A stretch of DNA of 64,000 nt from Rhytidiadelphus loreus (taxonomy: Eukaryota > Streptophyta > Bryopsida > Hypnales > Hylocomiaceae). The DNA lies in assembly GCA_947034895.1 (NCBI GenBank), contig OX344765.1, positions 1,679,001-1,743,000 on the forward strand, in the 5' to 3' direction. A program made the position numbers and the translations under genes. The notes under the pieces were generated by a model. That model ran no database searches. It was not told the DNA's origin and was given only the letters and a program-made list of their open reading frames with translations. Shown here piece after piece: positions 1 to 11,794 of this stretch. Positions within the stretch are counted from its first letter, which is position 1. The number at the start of each line of letters is the position of its first letter.

Positions 1-3000
1 TTAGGGTAGTTCCCTAATTCAAAAGAGGTTGAAATTTTGAGGGTGTACTTAAGATAATTACTCCTATATAATTGTGAAGTTTGGTCCTAAATAGATGCTT
101 TCCCTAAACTTTCATCCAATTCTGGCCTAAAATTTCATCTTTTGATATCTCCTTGAGTTTTGAGTACTTTTTGGAGTTTGAGGCACATATGGGTTTTAAT
201 TGTCTCACTCTACAAGATTATGGTTTTAAGTTATCATTCTAATCTAATGTTCAAGTTATGGATTAGCCTTCTTTGTTCTTTAAGTCTCGGTCTAACTCTT
301 GTCAGTTTACTATTTTTAAAAAGTTTATATTTTCTTCTTGTAGGTCTTAATTCTAGATTCCTATATTGGTAAAACACTTCCTAATCGGGATTTTCTACTA
401 AAAGTTATCAATGGATGAAGTTTGACTACTAATTGGTCTTACAAACTTCATCCACCTTTATCTTTTAATCTATAAGTTGAAATTGAACTTTTCTTTCATG
501 TAAAAACTTTAGATTTTTATCTCTTCCTACCTTTCTCAAGTTATTTTAAATTTATACTTTCTAAGTATTTCTCATCCATCTTGTCTTCTAAACTTCATCC
601 GCTTCTATCTTGCTTAATTTAGCTCCAAATTCTAACTGTAATATGTTTTTGGAAACCTCTAAGCAAGATCTACAAGGTTTTTAATCTGTATCTTGAAAGA
701 AATCTAATCTTGAGGCTCTAAATGGTACTTGCAATTCGGCTAAGTGTAAAAATGACTAAGGAAATAAATGGAATGAAAATTAAACTAATTAGTAACTTAC
801 CTCATGGTTTGCTTCCAAGAGATGGTTGAAGACTCCCTCAAATTCTTCATTGTTGGCCATTGTTGGCCATCCTTGAAACTATCTTGGATTTTTGCTCACA
901 GCTTGAAAAGTTGATTTTAATACAAGTTACAAGTTGTTTTTGGCCTTTTTTTCTTTCCTTCTTTCTTCTACTTTAAGACTATTCTATTTCAATTATTATA
1001 TCTTAAGGATGACCTTTGAACTACTATATAATTGCACCAACTTCTAAACAAGAATCAAGTTGACCTTTGAATGGTCAACTATTATCTTATTTGATTTCTA
1101 ATGGTTCAAATTGTTTTTTGAGATTTTCTCTAAATCCTATCACCTTCTAATCTTCTCCCATCTTTTGCATATCTACCTCCAAACCCCTTCACATCCCTCA
1201 CACTTGATAACTTGAGTTTGGAAATGCTACTAGATAGAAGTTAGGAAAGAAAGAATGGTGAGATAGTTGCGAACGATTTCTTTCCTATTTTTGTATTTCA
1301 ATTTTTCTTCTCCCTTGCTTCTTTTCACCTCTATTTTCTTCCCTCTTTTCCTATTTCTATTTTCTTCCTTCCTCCTATTTTTTTGTCCTTTCCTTATTCC
1401 TATACACTATGGCAAAACTTAGAAAAGACAACAAAAAAACAAATTGTTGGTTTTTTGTGAGGGAGGGAGGTCAATTCCTCTCTTTGGCCTTTAGTTGGAG
1501 GCGATGTCCTGGCTGAGGCACTGCTTGGCGGGATTGCCTTGCTGGCAAGTTGGGCCGGGGGTTGACAACCCGGTTCCGACCTTCTGGCCGGCGGCTGGCT
1601 TTGGGCCGGAGACTGACAACCTAGTCCCGGGCCTTGGCCTCCCTAGGGGGCTTAGCCACCCTGTTGGGAGTTTAGTCGCCCTGGTAGGTTTTCTTTTGGG
1701 GGCTGGCTCTAGAAGCTAGCCCCAAAAACGAACACAAATTTGGATTTTTTGTGGATTTTCTCACAACAAATATTTTCTTCTAGGTAGTAAACTTGGAGGC
1801 TAACTTGGGAATTCAAAACTCTGCCGTCTATTGAATGATATTTTAATTTCTAAGACAATTTCTAATACACAAGTTCAAAGCTCCACCGTCTTCTTGAAAA
1901 TACTTTAAATTCTAAGGCAATTTCTAACACCTCGGTTCAAAGCTTCGCCGTTTTTTGATAACACTCTAATTTTTAAGACAATTTCTAATACACAAGTTCA
2001 AAGCTCCGCCATCCCGAATGGGACATAAATAAAACCAAGTGTACTATCAAAAGGACATCAAGAAGCTACATACGAATTGCACGATACAACAAGTGTTAGT
2101 ACAACCACCAAACTATAAGTTAATACACGTGTGTTAATCATAGAAATCACTCAAATAGACACTAGAGGTCTCCCCTAAGCAGCATCGCCAGTCATAAGGG
2201 AGGAAAATTCTCTAGAATTAGTACAAAGTTAGTACAAAACACAATGAAACTTCAATAAAATACAACCTTGAACAACAACAACCAAGCTTTAAATACTTCA
2301 AAAAAACTCAAAAAAAAGATAGCAAAGCTTGAAGGGACCCCAAGTTCTTCAAGAGAGCTCCAAAAACAACAACCAGGGAGCTTCAAATGCTCCAAAAACA
2401 CGAGAATTTGGCAACGTGGCCTAAATGGCCCAAATCCAACTAAATGGATCCAAATGATAACAAGGCGGTTCAAAAATGAACCTAAGGGGTGGTTGGAGAG
2501 GAAAAAGGGTGCCCTTAAATACTCTTCCAAGGTCACTCACCTCCTCTCATTTTACAAGGTAATCTTATCACTTAGGATTTTCATCCTAATTTTCCAAATT
2601 TTGACTTCTACGTTGGTCCAAAATTCTAACTTTTGGAGATTAACTTCAAATCAGAAATGGATTGCACCATTGGCTTTAGAAGGCCATTTCTAATCCAAGA
2701 AAAACCCCACCCCTTTTTCTTACGCTAAAAACTCAATGAATCCTAGCGCCAACTTAACGATCAAAAAGGTAAAAATTCAACTTTTGGAGGTTCACTTTTT
2801 TATGAAAAGTAACTAGCCTAGGCTTTTTAGTAGGTACAAGGGAGTAAGAAAAAACCCCACTTCGACCTCATTCCGAATTCGTATGCCGCCAGAATGCCAG
2901 TCAACTCCCCGAATTAACTTAAATTTCACCGATTTCAAGGAATCTTGTTGGTTTACTGTCTTCTGGTTATCAAAATGTCTTGAAACTTGTTAGAGCATCT

Positions 3001-3777
3001 TATTATTACAAAAAAACTTATAATAATTTTTAGTGAGATTTTACCGCCACCTAGGTAATTACTAGGAATTTTCCATCGTAGGTTTAGGCGGTTGACCGCT
3101 CGGAAAAAGATTCTTCAATAATCAGAAAAAACCAAGACTTTTCATGGAGTCTCTCATGGAACTCCATGACCCAAGTACAAGCACATATTCTCACTCTGCA
3201 CTTTGGGATAGCAACAATTAAATCCCCACTCGTCTTGAATTATCGGCAGTCAAGGAATCTTTCACATACAAGGGAATCTTGGCGAATCAACTTTGCTTTT
3301 GATTTTCTGGCATGCTTCTAGTCCAAGAACACAATCCAACAGCCCCAGATTCCTCCGTGGGCCCATCTTGAGAATGTAACTTCTGTAGGCTAATTATTAG
3401 GGTTTCTACTATTTCGTTGATGAAGTGGGGAAACTGAAACCTTTCTCTGGGAATAAACTTTAGAACCTTTTTGGACTTCCCTCGGACCAATTTAGCCTTG
3501 ATGAGTCACAGGTTTAGTAGGTCTTAGGCTATTTTGATAATATTCACTCAAATCCCACTATTTACATTAAATTTGGGTTTTTTTTATTCATGTGTGGGTT
3601 TTGGGTGAACTAAAAGGAAAATACTGTAATTATGACCAAATACTATAATGGCATGACACATACCTATTTTGGTTTTACACTCTTTTTTGGGCTTTTTGTA
3701 CCTAAAACCTAGCTTAATTTTGCAAAAATTGAAAAAAGAAAAATCATGAGTCCCAAGTGACGAATTGGGAGCTCATA
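1..3777 (-). mobile_element. LTR-family copy A (reverse orientation, runs off left edge)
   Basis: This is a reverse-orientation copy of the long LTR seen complete at 17719-21665. In reverse it holds the same landmarks in the same order: the LTR start near 3777 (TGAGCTCC then ATTCGTCACTTGGG), the segment around 2950-3480 related to 18000-18500, the GCGATGC-GCTTAGGGG block near 2180, three diverged AGCTTTGAAC repeats at 1815-2025, a GC-rich block at 1490-1720, and AT-rich sequence matching 9240-9900. It has no coding capacity; the ORFs inside are short and not conserved in the other copies. The other end lies left of the window, so solo LTR versus full element cannot be decided. Confidence 0.7.
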
Positions 3778-4689
3778 AATTCCTCCCCTTGTGTCTAGCG
3801 ATGCCGCTTAGGGGAGCCTCTAGTCACTAACCTCTTGTGTATTTTGGTGTTTCCAACTTAGTTTGAGTGAATTTTGTGTTTGTACTAATACTTACAGTTG
3901 TATTAACAAGTGTTGTTCTTTTGTTCTTTTGTGTTAATTATTTTTCTTATCCCATTTGGAACGGCAAAGCTTGGGCTTCGGAGAGAATTATTTTAGAGTC
4001 TATTTTTTTCATTTTGTGAAACTCAAGGCAAAGCTTTGAACCCGTGTGTTGTAGTTGTTTGTAGAAATTTTTAGCGTTCGAGAAAATACAGTGAAACTTT
4101 GGCTTTGGCCCTTAGTAGTTAGTATTGTTGTAGCAACCTTTAGTGAAAATCACAAAACACGGCGAAGCTTTGGCTTCATTGTTTTTTTAAAGTTTTATAG
4201 CATTTAGTCAATTTCGAAAATATTGATAAAGCTTTGGCTTTGGTTATTTTAAGTTTATAGAATTCATTGAGTATTTTCAATATCACTGTAAAGCCTCAAA
4301 GTAGGAAGTCTTAGAAAACTCTCAAGAATAGTGATTGTTACCATTCACCAAGTTTAGTGTCCAAAATACTACTTGGAAAGAACCAAGTTTAGTTTCCAAA
4401 AATTTTTATGACAAAAGTCTAGAAGTTAGTTCTTGACATTCATTCCATGTGTTAAGTCGTATAGTAAGCATTTGAGAGACAAATCTAGTATTGTCCAAGA
4501 TAAAGATTTTTCAATCTAAAAGTCATTTTTGGTGTTAAAATTTACCCAATTTTTTTTGAAATAGTCGTCCAGTAAGCCCCAGCCGGGGTGATCAAATCCC
4601 CAGCTAGGAACGTTGGACCCTCAGTTGGGTAGCAGAGCCCTACTAGGGGCCAATTAGGCAAGGCGAGGCAATCAACCCCTCACCACTCT

Positions 4690-7020
4690 AGCTAAGTGTA
4701 ATATATATTTCATTTAGGAACAAAAACCCAAGGAATATCCTAGTGGTGGTTCTTTAATTTGGGAAAGGTCAAATAGTCTATCGTTTTGTATCTAAGTTCA
4801 CTTTTATGTAGGATTATCACTCAACTTTGTAAATAAATGTATAAATTTTTTTTTATTAGTGTATTTGGATGTGGTATAATTGTATTCACTATCCTAACTT
4901 ATATGAATAACAATCCATTACCCATGGAAATATCTATAAATAAAACTTACAGTCTCAGTCTTACACTAGAATTTCTAATGTCAAATAGTCTGGGTATGTC
5001 AATTAGTCATGGCTCCTGTTCTATCGACTTAATCAAATAAACAGTACATATATAGATAGATATAAGGCGTTTATAAACACCTTTATAAATTCCTTAATTA
5101 TTTCTTTGCTTTAATGGATATCAATTGGTCTAGTAATTATTTTATAATCCTAATTACTAAATGCAGGGATGCAAATATCAACGTTTGTAATTGTCAATTT
5201 GTCTCAGTATGTAGAGCATGCAAGAGTAAGAAATGAATCCTTTAATTCAAGTCAAATAGTCATTTCAATATTTCTTTTAAGCTCTACAGCTTATAATGTG
5301 TCAATTGGACCAAGTTCCACAACATACAATTGCAATTTAAACAACAAATGCTCTAATACTAATTTGTCAAATAGTCATGTATCCATTGATCTTCCTACAC
5401 TAAGGCAATACTAATTTGTAACAAGTTATCAATTTGGCCAAGTTCCCACACAAGGTTTATACAAAATGCACAAATTTTATGCTGTACCACAAGGTTGCAC
5501 TCCTTGTACTTGCTCTTATTGATTTCATACAACTTGTCTATTAGTCATATCAATTTAAATATAATCAATCAACTATTTGTCTTTATTTAATTTTGGTTAT
5601 AACTGTAAGTTAATTCAATATAAACTTCCACAAACAATTTGACTACAACAACAATCCTTACTCAATTTAGAATTAGTCAATTAGTCATATTTGCTACTTA
5701 ATCCTTACAACCAAAGAAACCACGGATAGCCCTCAAGGCTTAATTATAATTTTAAACAACATTGTTTTGACAATTAGACTTGAACCACATATGAATGAAA
5801 ATTACCAATCATTGGCTAATTGTCATTAACATCAAACATCAACAATTACTTACCCCTCATCTTTTTAGACTCTTTCAGTCTAATTGACCCGTTAACTCCG
5901 CTAAACATATATCAAGAAAATATTCCAAATAATATCAACATCGTCTATTTGTCACAGATAGTATTAAACAGATCATGACTTGACTAATTGTCCATTAATT
6001 CCAACATAACACTGCCAATCACTGGCTACAGTCTATTGGACAACTTAGCACCAATCCTTGGTTGCTATAAATATTAATTTATTATTGATTTAACCATAAT
6101 AAGATCACATAGCGTGAATATATCACTTATTGTCTTATTGACTCAAACTTAACATAAACCAATCACTGGTTAATAAACTCAGCTTGTAAACTTGATTCAC
6201 AAAACAAATTTCATAATCATAAAAATATACTTTGACAATTTGACAACAAGCTGGAATACAAAAACTTATTACATTAAGTTTTATCCAGTCAAGTGAACTT
6301 ACCGTCAATTAGTCTTGCTCTTCACACAGGCACAACTTCTGTCGATTAGTCTTTCTGCTCCTTTCGCAGACAACTTGACCTTGATCCATCTTTGCCATCA
6401 CCGTCACAGACCATTTGTCACACAGTTCTTCCCGAATTCAATTCCAACCCTAGGTTCTAACATCGCCACTCACTAGCTAATTGACACACTCTTAAATAAA
6501 ATACCACTCACTGGTATAAACGACAATTTGACAACTTATGCAAACGTCCATTTGCTCAAGATTTGACTAAGGCAATTAGACATAAACAAAAGAAAGAAAA
6601 ATAAGGAGACAAAGCCAATCCCTGGCAACTACTCCAATTTCAAAAGAACAAACATAAACCAATCACTAGTTACAAGAATTGAATACACACAAAGAATAAG
6701 ACGAATAGACAAATTTGTATTTGAAAGAATGCACAAGTACAAAATTAGCAATGCAATCATTGCAAGCTTGGAAGAGAGAGGAAAAACGAAGGTCGATTAG
6801 TCTTTGTACTCTTCTTGGTCGTAACTAACCGAGAGCTTAACTGCTCTGTCTATTTGTTATAGCCAACTGTACCTGACCTTAACTGGTTGTCTATTAGTCA
6901 TTTAAATAACTACTCGTCTATTTGTCTCTATTCACACTTCTTTCTGTCTCCTAGTTAACTTTAACTTGTCTAATTGTCTTTTCTTTAAAAAGCTTCAAAA
7001 CAAAAAGTAATTCTATCTAC
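4690..7020. mobile_element. Non-coding insertion dense in GTCnATTnGTC motifs
   Basis: This 2.3-kb AT-rich block splits the GC-rich part of LTR copy B and so looks like a later insertion. It carries more than 25 copies, on both strands, of an 11-mer of the form GTC-A/T-A-T/A-T-A/T-GTC. Examples are GTCAAATAGTC at 4768, 4980, 5251 and 5366; GTCAATTAGTC at 4998, 5677 and 6304; GTCTATTTGTC at 5943; and GACAATTTGAC near 6234. Spacing is irregular. No ORF above 81 codons exists and I found no terminal inverted repeat. A non-autonomous DNA transposon with many transposase-binding motifs is one reading; boundaries are approximate. Confidence 0.45.
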
Positions 7021-8059
7021 ACCAAGCAAGGCCAAAACTCCTCTACCCAGCTGGGGCAGTCAAACCCCTGCCATTTTAGCCAAGAGCTCCTAGATGAGGC
7101 TAAAAGGTATAGGGAGGGGGAATTGACCGCCCTCCTAAACCAAATAAATTTAAAATTTGTTTTTTATTGCTTTCTTTCTTTTATTTAGTTAGGAGAAGAA
7201 GAAGAGGAGAGAGGAGAAGGAGAGTAGGAAGAAAAAATAGAAGAAATTAGGAGGGATAAGTTGAAATTAGGGAAGGAGTTAAAGTAGAAATTAGAGAAAT
7301 TAGAAGGAGATTAGGAGATGGTAATTCTCAATTAGGAAGAAGGGTTTAGCAATCATCTCACAAACTTTTTCTCTTTTCTAGTCTATATAATGAGTTTCCA
7401 AACTCAATCGTAATGAAATTGTGAAGAATGAGTGAAGTTGGATGATAGTTATATCAAGTTGGAAGGAGGATTGAAGAAGATAGGAATTAGGGCAAAAATC
7501 TTAGAAGTTTATTTCAAACCATTAGTTGTAAACAGAATAATAATTGACTTGGATAGGATAGGAAAGTCAATAATTTAAAACATTATTGTATCAAATTCCA
7601 AGAGTTGACTTGAAAATCAATAATGTAGTTTCAATAGTTTAGAAGGAAAAGAAATAGAATTAAGTAAAAGATAGAATTGGAACAAGCAAACTTGTATTGA
7701 AGTACCAACTTCAATCGGTGAGAAAAATAAATAAAAAACACTTTCAACCATAGGAAAAGAGAGTTGGAAGAGAAAGGAGTAGTTAGCAAGGGATTTACTT
7801 GTAATTTTCGGACCTACTTTAAGCCGTGGGCAAAATTACCAAACGAATCCAAGACATGGCAAATGATGGGGAGTTTGAAGGGGTATACAACTACCTACTT
7901 GATGACGCCAATTCCGAAGTGAGTTACTAGCTTTTACTTATACTTTTTAATTATCAAAAATAAACATTTCCAAGTAGGTCCGAATAGCAAGGCTAAGTCA
8001 GAGTGCCTACCGTAGGTCTGTTATAAGAATTGGGTAAGTAAAGTCATAGATCTTAGTTA

Positions 8060-10284
8060 GGGGTTTCCGAAACCATATCACATTTTAAAATCGGAGTTAA
8101 TTGGAGCAAGATAGGGTCGGATGAAGTTTGGTAGTAAATTTGGATGAAAGTGAGTACCTTTCATCCAAAAAGTTCAAGAATGAAAATTTAACTAGAAGCT
8201 AAAGTTTAAAAGTCAAATCAAAAATCAAAAGTAAATTTTGTATTGTGAATTGATAGAAAACTATGGATGAAGTTCAGAAGGGTAAATTGGAGGTCAATTT
8301 CATATACTTGTAACTTTCTCTAAAAATGTCCAAATGTAAAGATATTTAACAATTTGTAAAGGTAATTTTAGAAAATACAAGAATTCAAATTTCAAAATCT
8401 AAAAATAGCAATTTTATAGTGAAGGAACGAGACTTGAACCCTAAATAAGTAGTAGTTTATAATCTTTTAAAGTTAACCAATATAAAGATTAGAAGGGAGG
8501 CATGTGAAGACCCAAAACCAATCCAAACTTTCCAACATATTTCGACCATCAATAGTTAGGGAAGAATGAAGTTTTGGTCAAGGACTGGATGAAAACACCC
8601 AAAAATCATCTATTAGGATTCAAATTTAGGACATGAATAGAAGATAATCTTTTAGATCTACGAGTGAATTTTCAAATTCAATTGGAATAGTCTAAGCATA
8701 GAAAAAGGTGGATGAAGTTAGTTAGCCTCGTAAAGGCACCAACTTCATCTAGTCATAACTTCTTGTAGGAATCTTTGAATTTTTCAAGACTTAAGGTTTT
8801 GAAAATGGTGTGATCTGAACTACAAGTTGGATAGGTTAGTTTTAGGCTTTAAGTTCTTTTCCACAACGACTCTTTAGCTTAGAGTTGTTTACTTGTTTAC
8901 TAGAGTTGGTAGTTACAAAATAGATTAGTATTTTGTCAATTATTCTAAGATTAGGAACTTACACAAAGATCCATTGCTTGGAAGGCAAAATGGACCGACG
9001 TTAATTTATCGTAATTTACTAGAACCTGATTGTGTACGTTGATTTATCAAGGGTGAATAAAATAGCACTCACACCCAACCATGAGGGAAGACACTGAAAA
9101 CCCCAATTTTTATTGATTTCTAAGGTTAGACTCTAAAAGCATAGTGGCTACATTAAAAGTCAAATTTAGAGTATTAAGAAAAATTTCAATTGAAAATTAT
9201 AAATTCAAAACCTTGTAGAGATAGTTTAGAGGTTTCCAAAAACCTATCACACTTAAGAATCCGAGTTAAAACAAGGAAGATAGGAGTGGATGAAGTTTAG
9301 AGTTAAAAATGGATGAAAGTTAGATAAAAATGAAAACTTTGGAACAAGTTGAGAGAGTTAGAAGAAGGTTATTAATTGAAAATCATAAACAAAAGAAAAA
9401 CTTAATTTCAAATTGTAGATTAGGAAAAATTAATAAATGAAGTTTGAAGAATCGAATAGCGGCCAAATTTCATCCATCAATAACTTATAGTAGGAAAGTC
9501 CAATCATCAAGTATGAAATCAATCTAGAAAGCTAGAATTAGAACCTATAAAAAGGGAACATAAACTTTCTAAAAATAGTAAATTGATAGAAGTTAGACCG
9601 AGACTCAAAGAAGAAGGAAGTTTAATCCAAAGTTTAGAAGTTAGATTAGAATGATAACTTAGAACCACCAAGTTTATAGAGAAAGATAATTAGAACTCAT
9701 AGATACCTCAAACTCGAGAAAAGACTCAAAAATCAACAAGATATTAAAGGATGAAGTTCTAGGTTAAGATTGGATGAAACCTTAGTAGAAGTATTAATTT
9801 AGGATCAAACTTCACAATTAGGTAGGAGTGAAAATATTTAGGATATCCTTCAGAATTCAAAGTCTTTTGAACAAAGAAACTAGCCCAAAACTGTGGATAA
9901 AGTTTTGATGCACCTGTTAGCAGTTAAACTTCATCCGTCGACAACTTTTGCTAGAAGTGTTCGATTAGGGTAATTTTTATAGTTTTGGAAAGGGGAATTA
10001 ATCACCTACAAGATGGCATGCTTAGTTGTTGTATGAACCAACTTTCACGAAACAACCACAACGGCTTTTTAGACTTTGCAATCACTTGACAAACAACAGT
10101 TTAGGTTGTATTTTGATTAGGTTTTCACAAACTCGAAGTCTATTCAAGAATTAAAAAAAGATCCATTGCTTGGAAGGCAAAATGGACCAATGTTAGCCAC
10201 CTCTTAGAATAAAATTGATTTCAAATACTAAAGAATCTGGTTGTACTAGTTTGTTTACTATGGGTGGATAAATAAGCTCTTACA
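8060..10284 (+). repeat. Tandem duplication of the LTR 3' part
   Basis: Two successive units (about 8060-9073 and 9225-10284) are recognisably related. Each starts with a GGTTTCC-AAACC-ATATCACA-like stretch, contains repeated GGATGAAGTTTG phrases, and ends with GATCCATTGCTTGGAAGGCA-AAATGGACC. About 80 bp later both reach an AGAACCTGATTGTG or AATCTGGTTGTA block and a GGGTG-GATAAA terminal stretch. The same end occurs once in the solo LTR (21541-21665) and in reverse at 13508-13640 and 24380-24500. This is why the copy B LTR is longer than the solo LTR here. Confidence 0.55.
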
Positions 10285-10613
10285 AGAGACAATCTAAATT
10301 TAGCTAATATGAGTGAAAGATTAGCTTATGCCATTTCCAAAAAGGTAAAATTCATTCTTATCCAAACTTTTTAGCCAAAGTTAAAGACGGATGAAACGTT
10401 ATATTCATTATTTTGAGAAGGTGGGAACCTCTCAAAATAATATTATCCATTCAAATGCGAAGTAATAAAATTTTGAATTTAGCCAATTTAGGTTGAGAAT
10501 CGCTACATTTATTAGTTGTGAATTGTAATTTTCATTGATATGAGAGTTTTGGTATAAAATACAGTTTGTTTGGGCTTCTACTAGTATTCAAGGTCATACA
10601 AATGAATTTTGAA

Positions 10614-11212
10614 TCTCTTATCTAGGGGAGGACACTCTCACTACATTTGGGGTACCTACGTGCGGCGGTGGAAAAAGTAATACATGTAATTCACCTTGAA
10701 TAAACTATAATTTCATTCTAAAATTTTGAGCTTTATTTAACAATGACTAAAGGTTTCTATTGACAAAAAATTCAATTCCAAATAACATAAGATATATTGT
10801 CTAGAAAGGGTTGAAAAATGAACTAAAATGGCATGTTCTCCAACTAAAATATTTATAGAGCTCACATGAAGATGACTATTGCATCAATATTCAACCAAAA
10901 TAAACTTTCAATAGAAAGCTATTCTATATAATTTTTTTTTCATTTTTCAAAATTTTTTTCTTATATAATATAGAGGTGTGAAAGTTATTTTCAGCTTTAC
11001 AGTGTATCTTTTTTCTTCAAAAATTTATAACTAATTACTATTAGCACAAAAAAATACCAATAATTCAAAACATAAACTTCTAAAGTAGTAAAATCTATCC
11101 ATAATTTTTTTTTTGAAAAAGAAATTAAATTTTAAGGTGTATTACTTGTTTTACTTTTTCCGCCGCACGTAGGTTGCTAAAACATAGGGAGTGTCCTCCC
11201 CGGGTCTCTTAT
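10614..11212. mobile_element. 583-bp hAT-type MITE, copy 1, with 8-bp TSD
   Basis: The element spans 10622-11204 (583 bp). It is flanked by perfect 8-bp direct repeats TCTCTTAT at 10614-10621 and 11205-11212. Its ends form an imperfect terminal inverted repeat of about 60 bp: CTAGGGGAGGACACT at the left and, reverse-complemented, CCCGGGGAGGACACT at the right, both followed by a shared CTACGTGCGGCGG-AAAAAGTAA block. An 8-bp TSD with short G-rich termini is characteristic of the hAT superfamily. There is no coding capacity. It differs from copy 2 at 59811-60393 by three substitutions that I can find. The right TSD lies directly against the terminus of the neighbouring GHTHDDID element. Confidence 0.92.
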
Positions 11213-11450
11213 TGAACACCAAGTCATGAGCTAAATAGTTGGTTGTAAGAAACTATTCATCTCCTTCAGGCGGTCCGAGTTTGAACCTTGTTGAATTCGT
11301 ATGAGCAATTAAAAAAAATACATGACTTGGTGCTACTTAGTGAACTTTGCAGGCAGGAAAGTTGTAATAGCCAACCGGCCCCTACCCAAAAATGTGACAA
11401 ATGCTTAATACGTTAACAAAAAAAAGTGGTTACAACCACTACACCTTTTT
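11213..11450 (+). repeat. 3'-terminal segment of GHTHDDID element (copy 1), tRNA-like boxes
   Basis: The segment begins TGAACACCAAGTCATGAG and is shared with 40501-40665 plus 42833-42900 and, inverted, with 15300-15510. All three lie roughly 0.5-0.6 kb downstream of a GHTHDDID C-terminus, so it behaves as the transposon's 3' end. Inside, GAGCTAAATAG at 11228 resembles a pol III A box. A TTTGAACC stretch near 11281 lies about 50 bp further on where a B box would be. A tRNA-derived SINE captured in the element is therefore possible. Internal inverted words (ACCAAGTCATG and CATGACTTGGT) could form a hairpin. Confidence 0.45.
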
Positions 11451-11794
11451 TCGAATTGTAGTACATTTTTGAACACACATTACAAAGCTAATGAAGAAGT
11501 AAAAGAACATGAAATATTCTGAAAACAGAACACAAAAATATTTTAGTAAATACAAAAAAATATATATATAAATTCACTTTTTTTGTGGAAAAAAAAGTAT
11601 ATACTTCCAAAAATATTTCTCCAATAGCAATCTATATAATCAAATCAAAAAAAATAAACCAATATCATCTATTGTAATATAAAAAAAACATTGGTTATTT
11701 AGAACATTACCATAGAAAATATAAAAACAATAAATATGCAGTACATGAAGTTAAAATAATATAACTAATATATTTATATAATTAGAGTTTGTTA

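Larger units (their letters stand above)
3778..10284 (+). mobile_element. LTR-family copy B (forward, 5'-truncated, interrupted)
   Basis: This forward-orientation copy of the same LTR family starts abruptly where copy A ends, in the block containing GCGATGCCGCTTAGGGG. It then shows AAGCTTTG-type repeats (3960-4240) and a GC-rich segment split by an insertion (4570-4680 and 7060-7130). The polypurine and AT-rich downstream part follows from 7190. The 3' part is present twice in tandem, each copy ending in the family's signature (GATCCATTGCTTGGAAGGCA near 8967 and 10168) and a CA-terminated end near 9073 and 10284. No gag or pol sequence is recognisable. The truncated start is most simply explained by copy A having inserted into it. 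Confidence 0.6.

Noticed and set aside
2268..2693. 141-codon frame inside LTR copy A
   Set aside because: It lies in non-coding LTR sequence and is not conserved in the other LTR copies; composition is Lys/Asn-rich low complexity.
11213..11290. Functional tRNA gene
   Set aside because: A-box and B-box-like words are present but no cloverleaf with paired acceptor and anticodon stems can be drawn.
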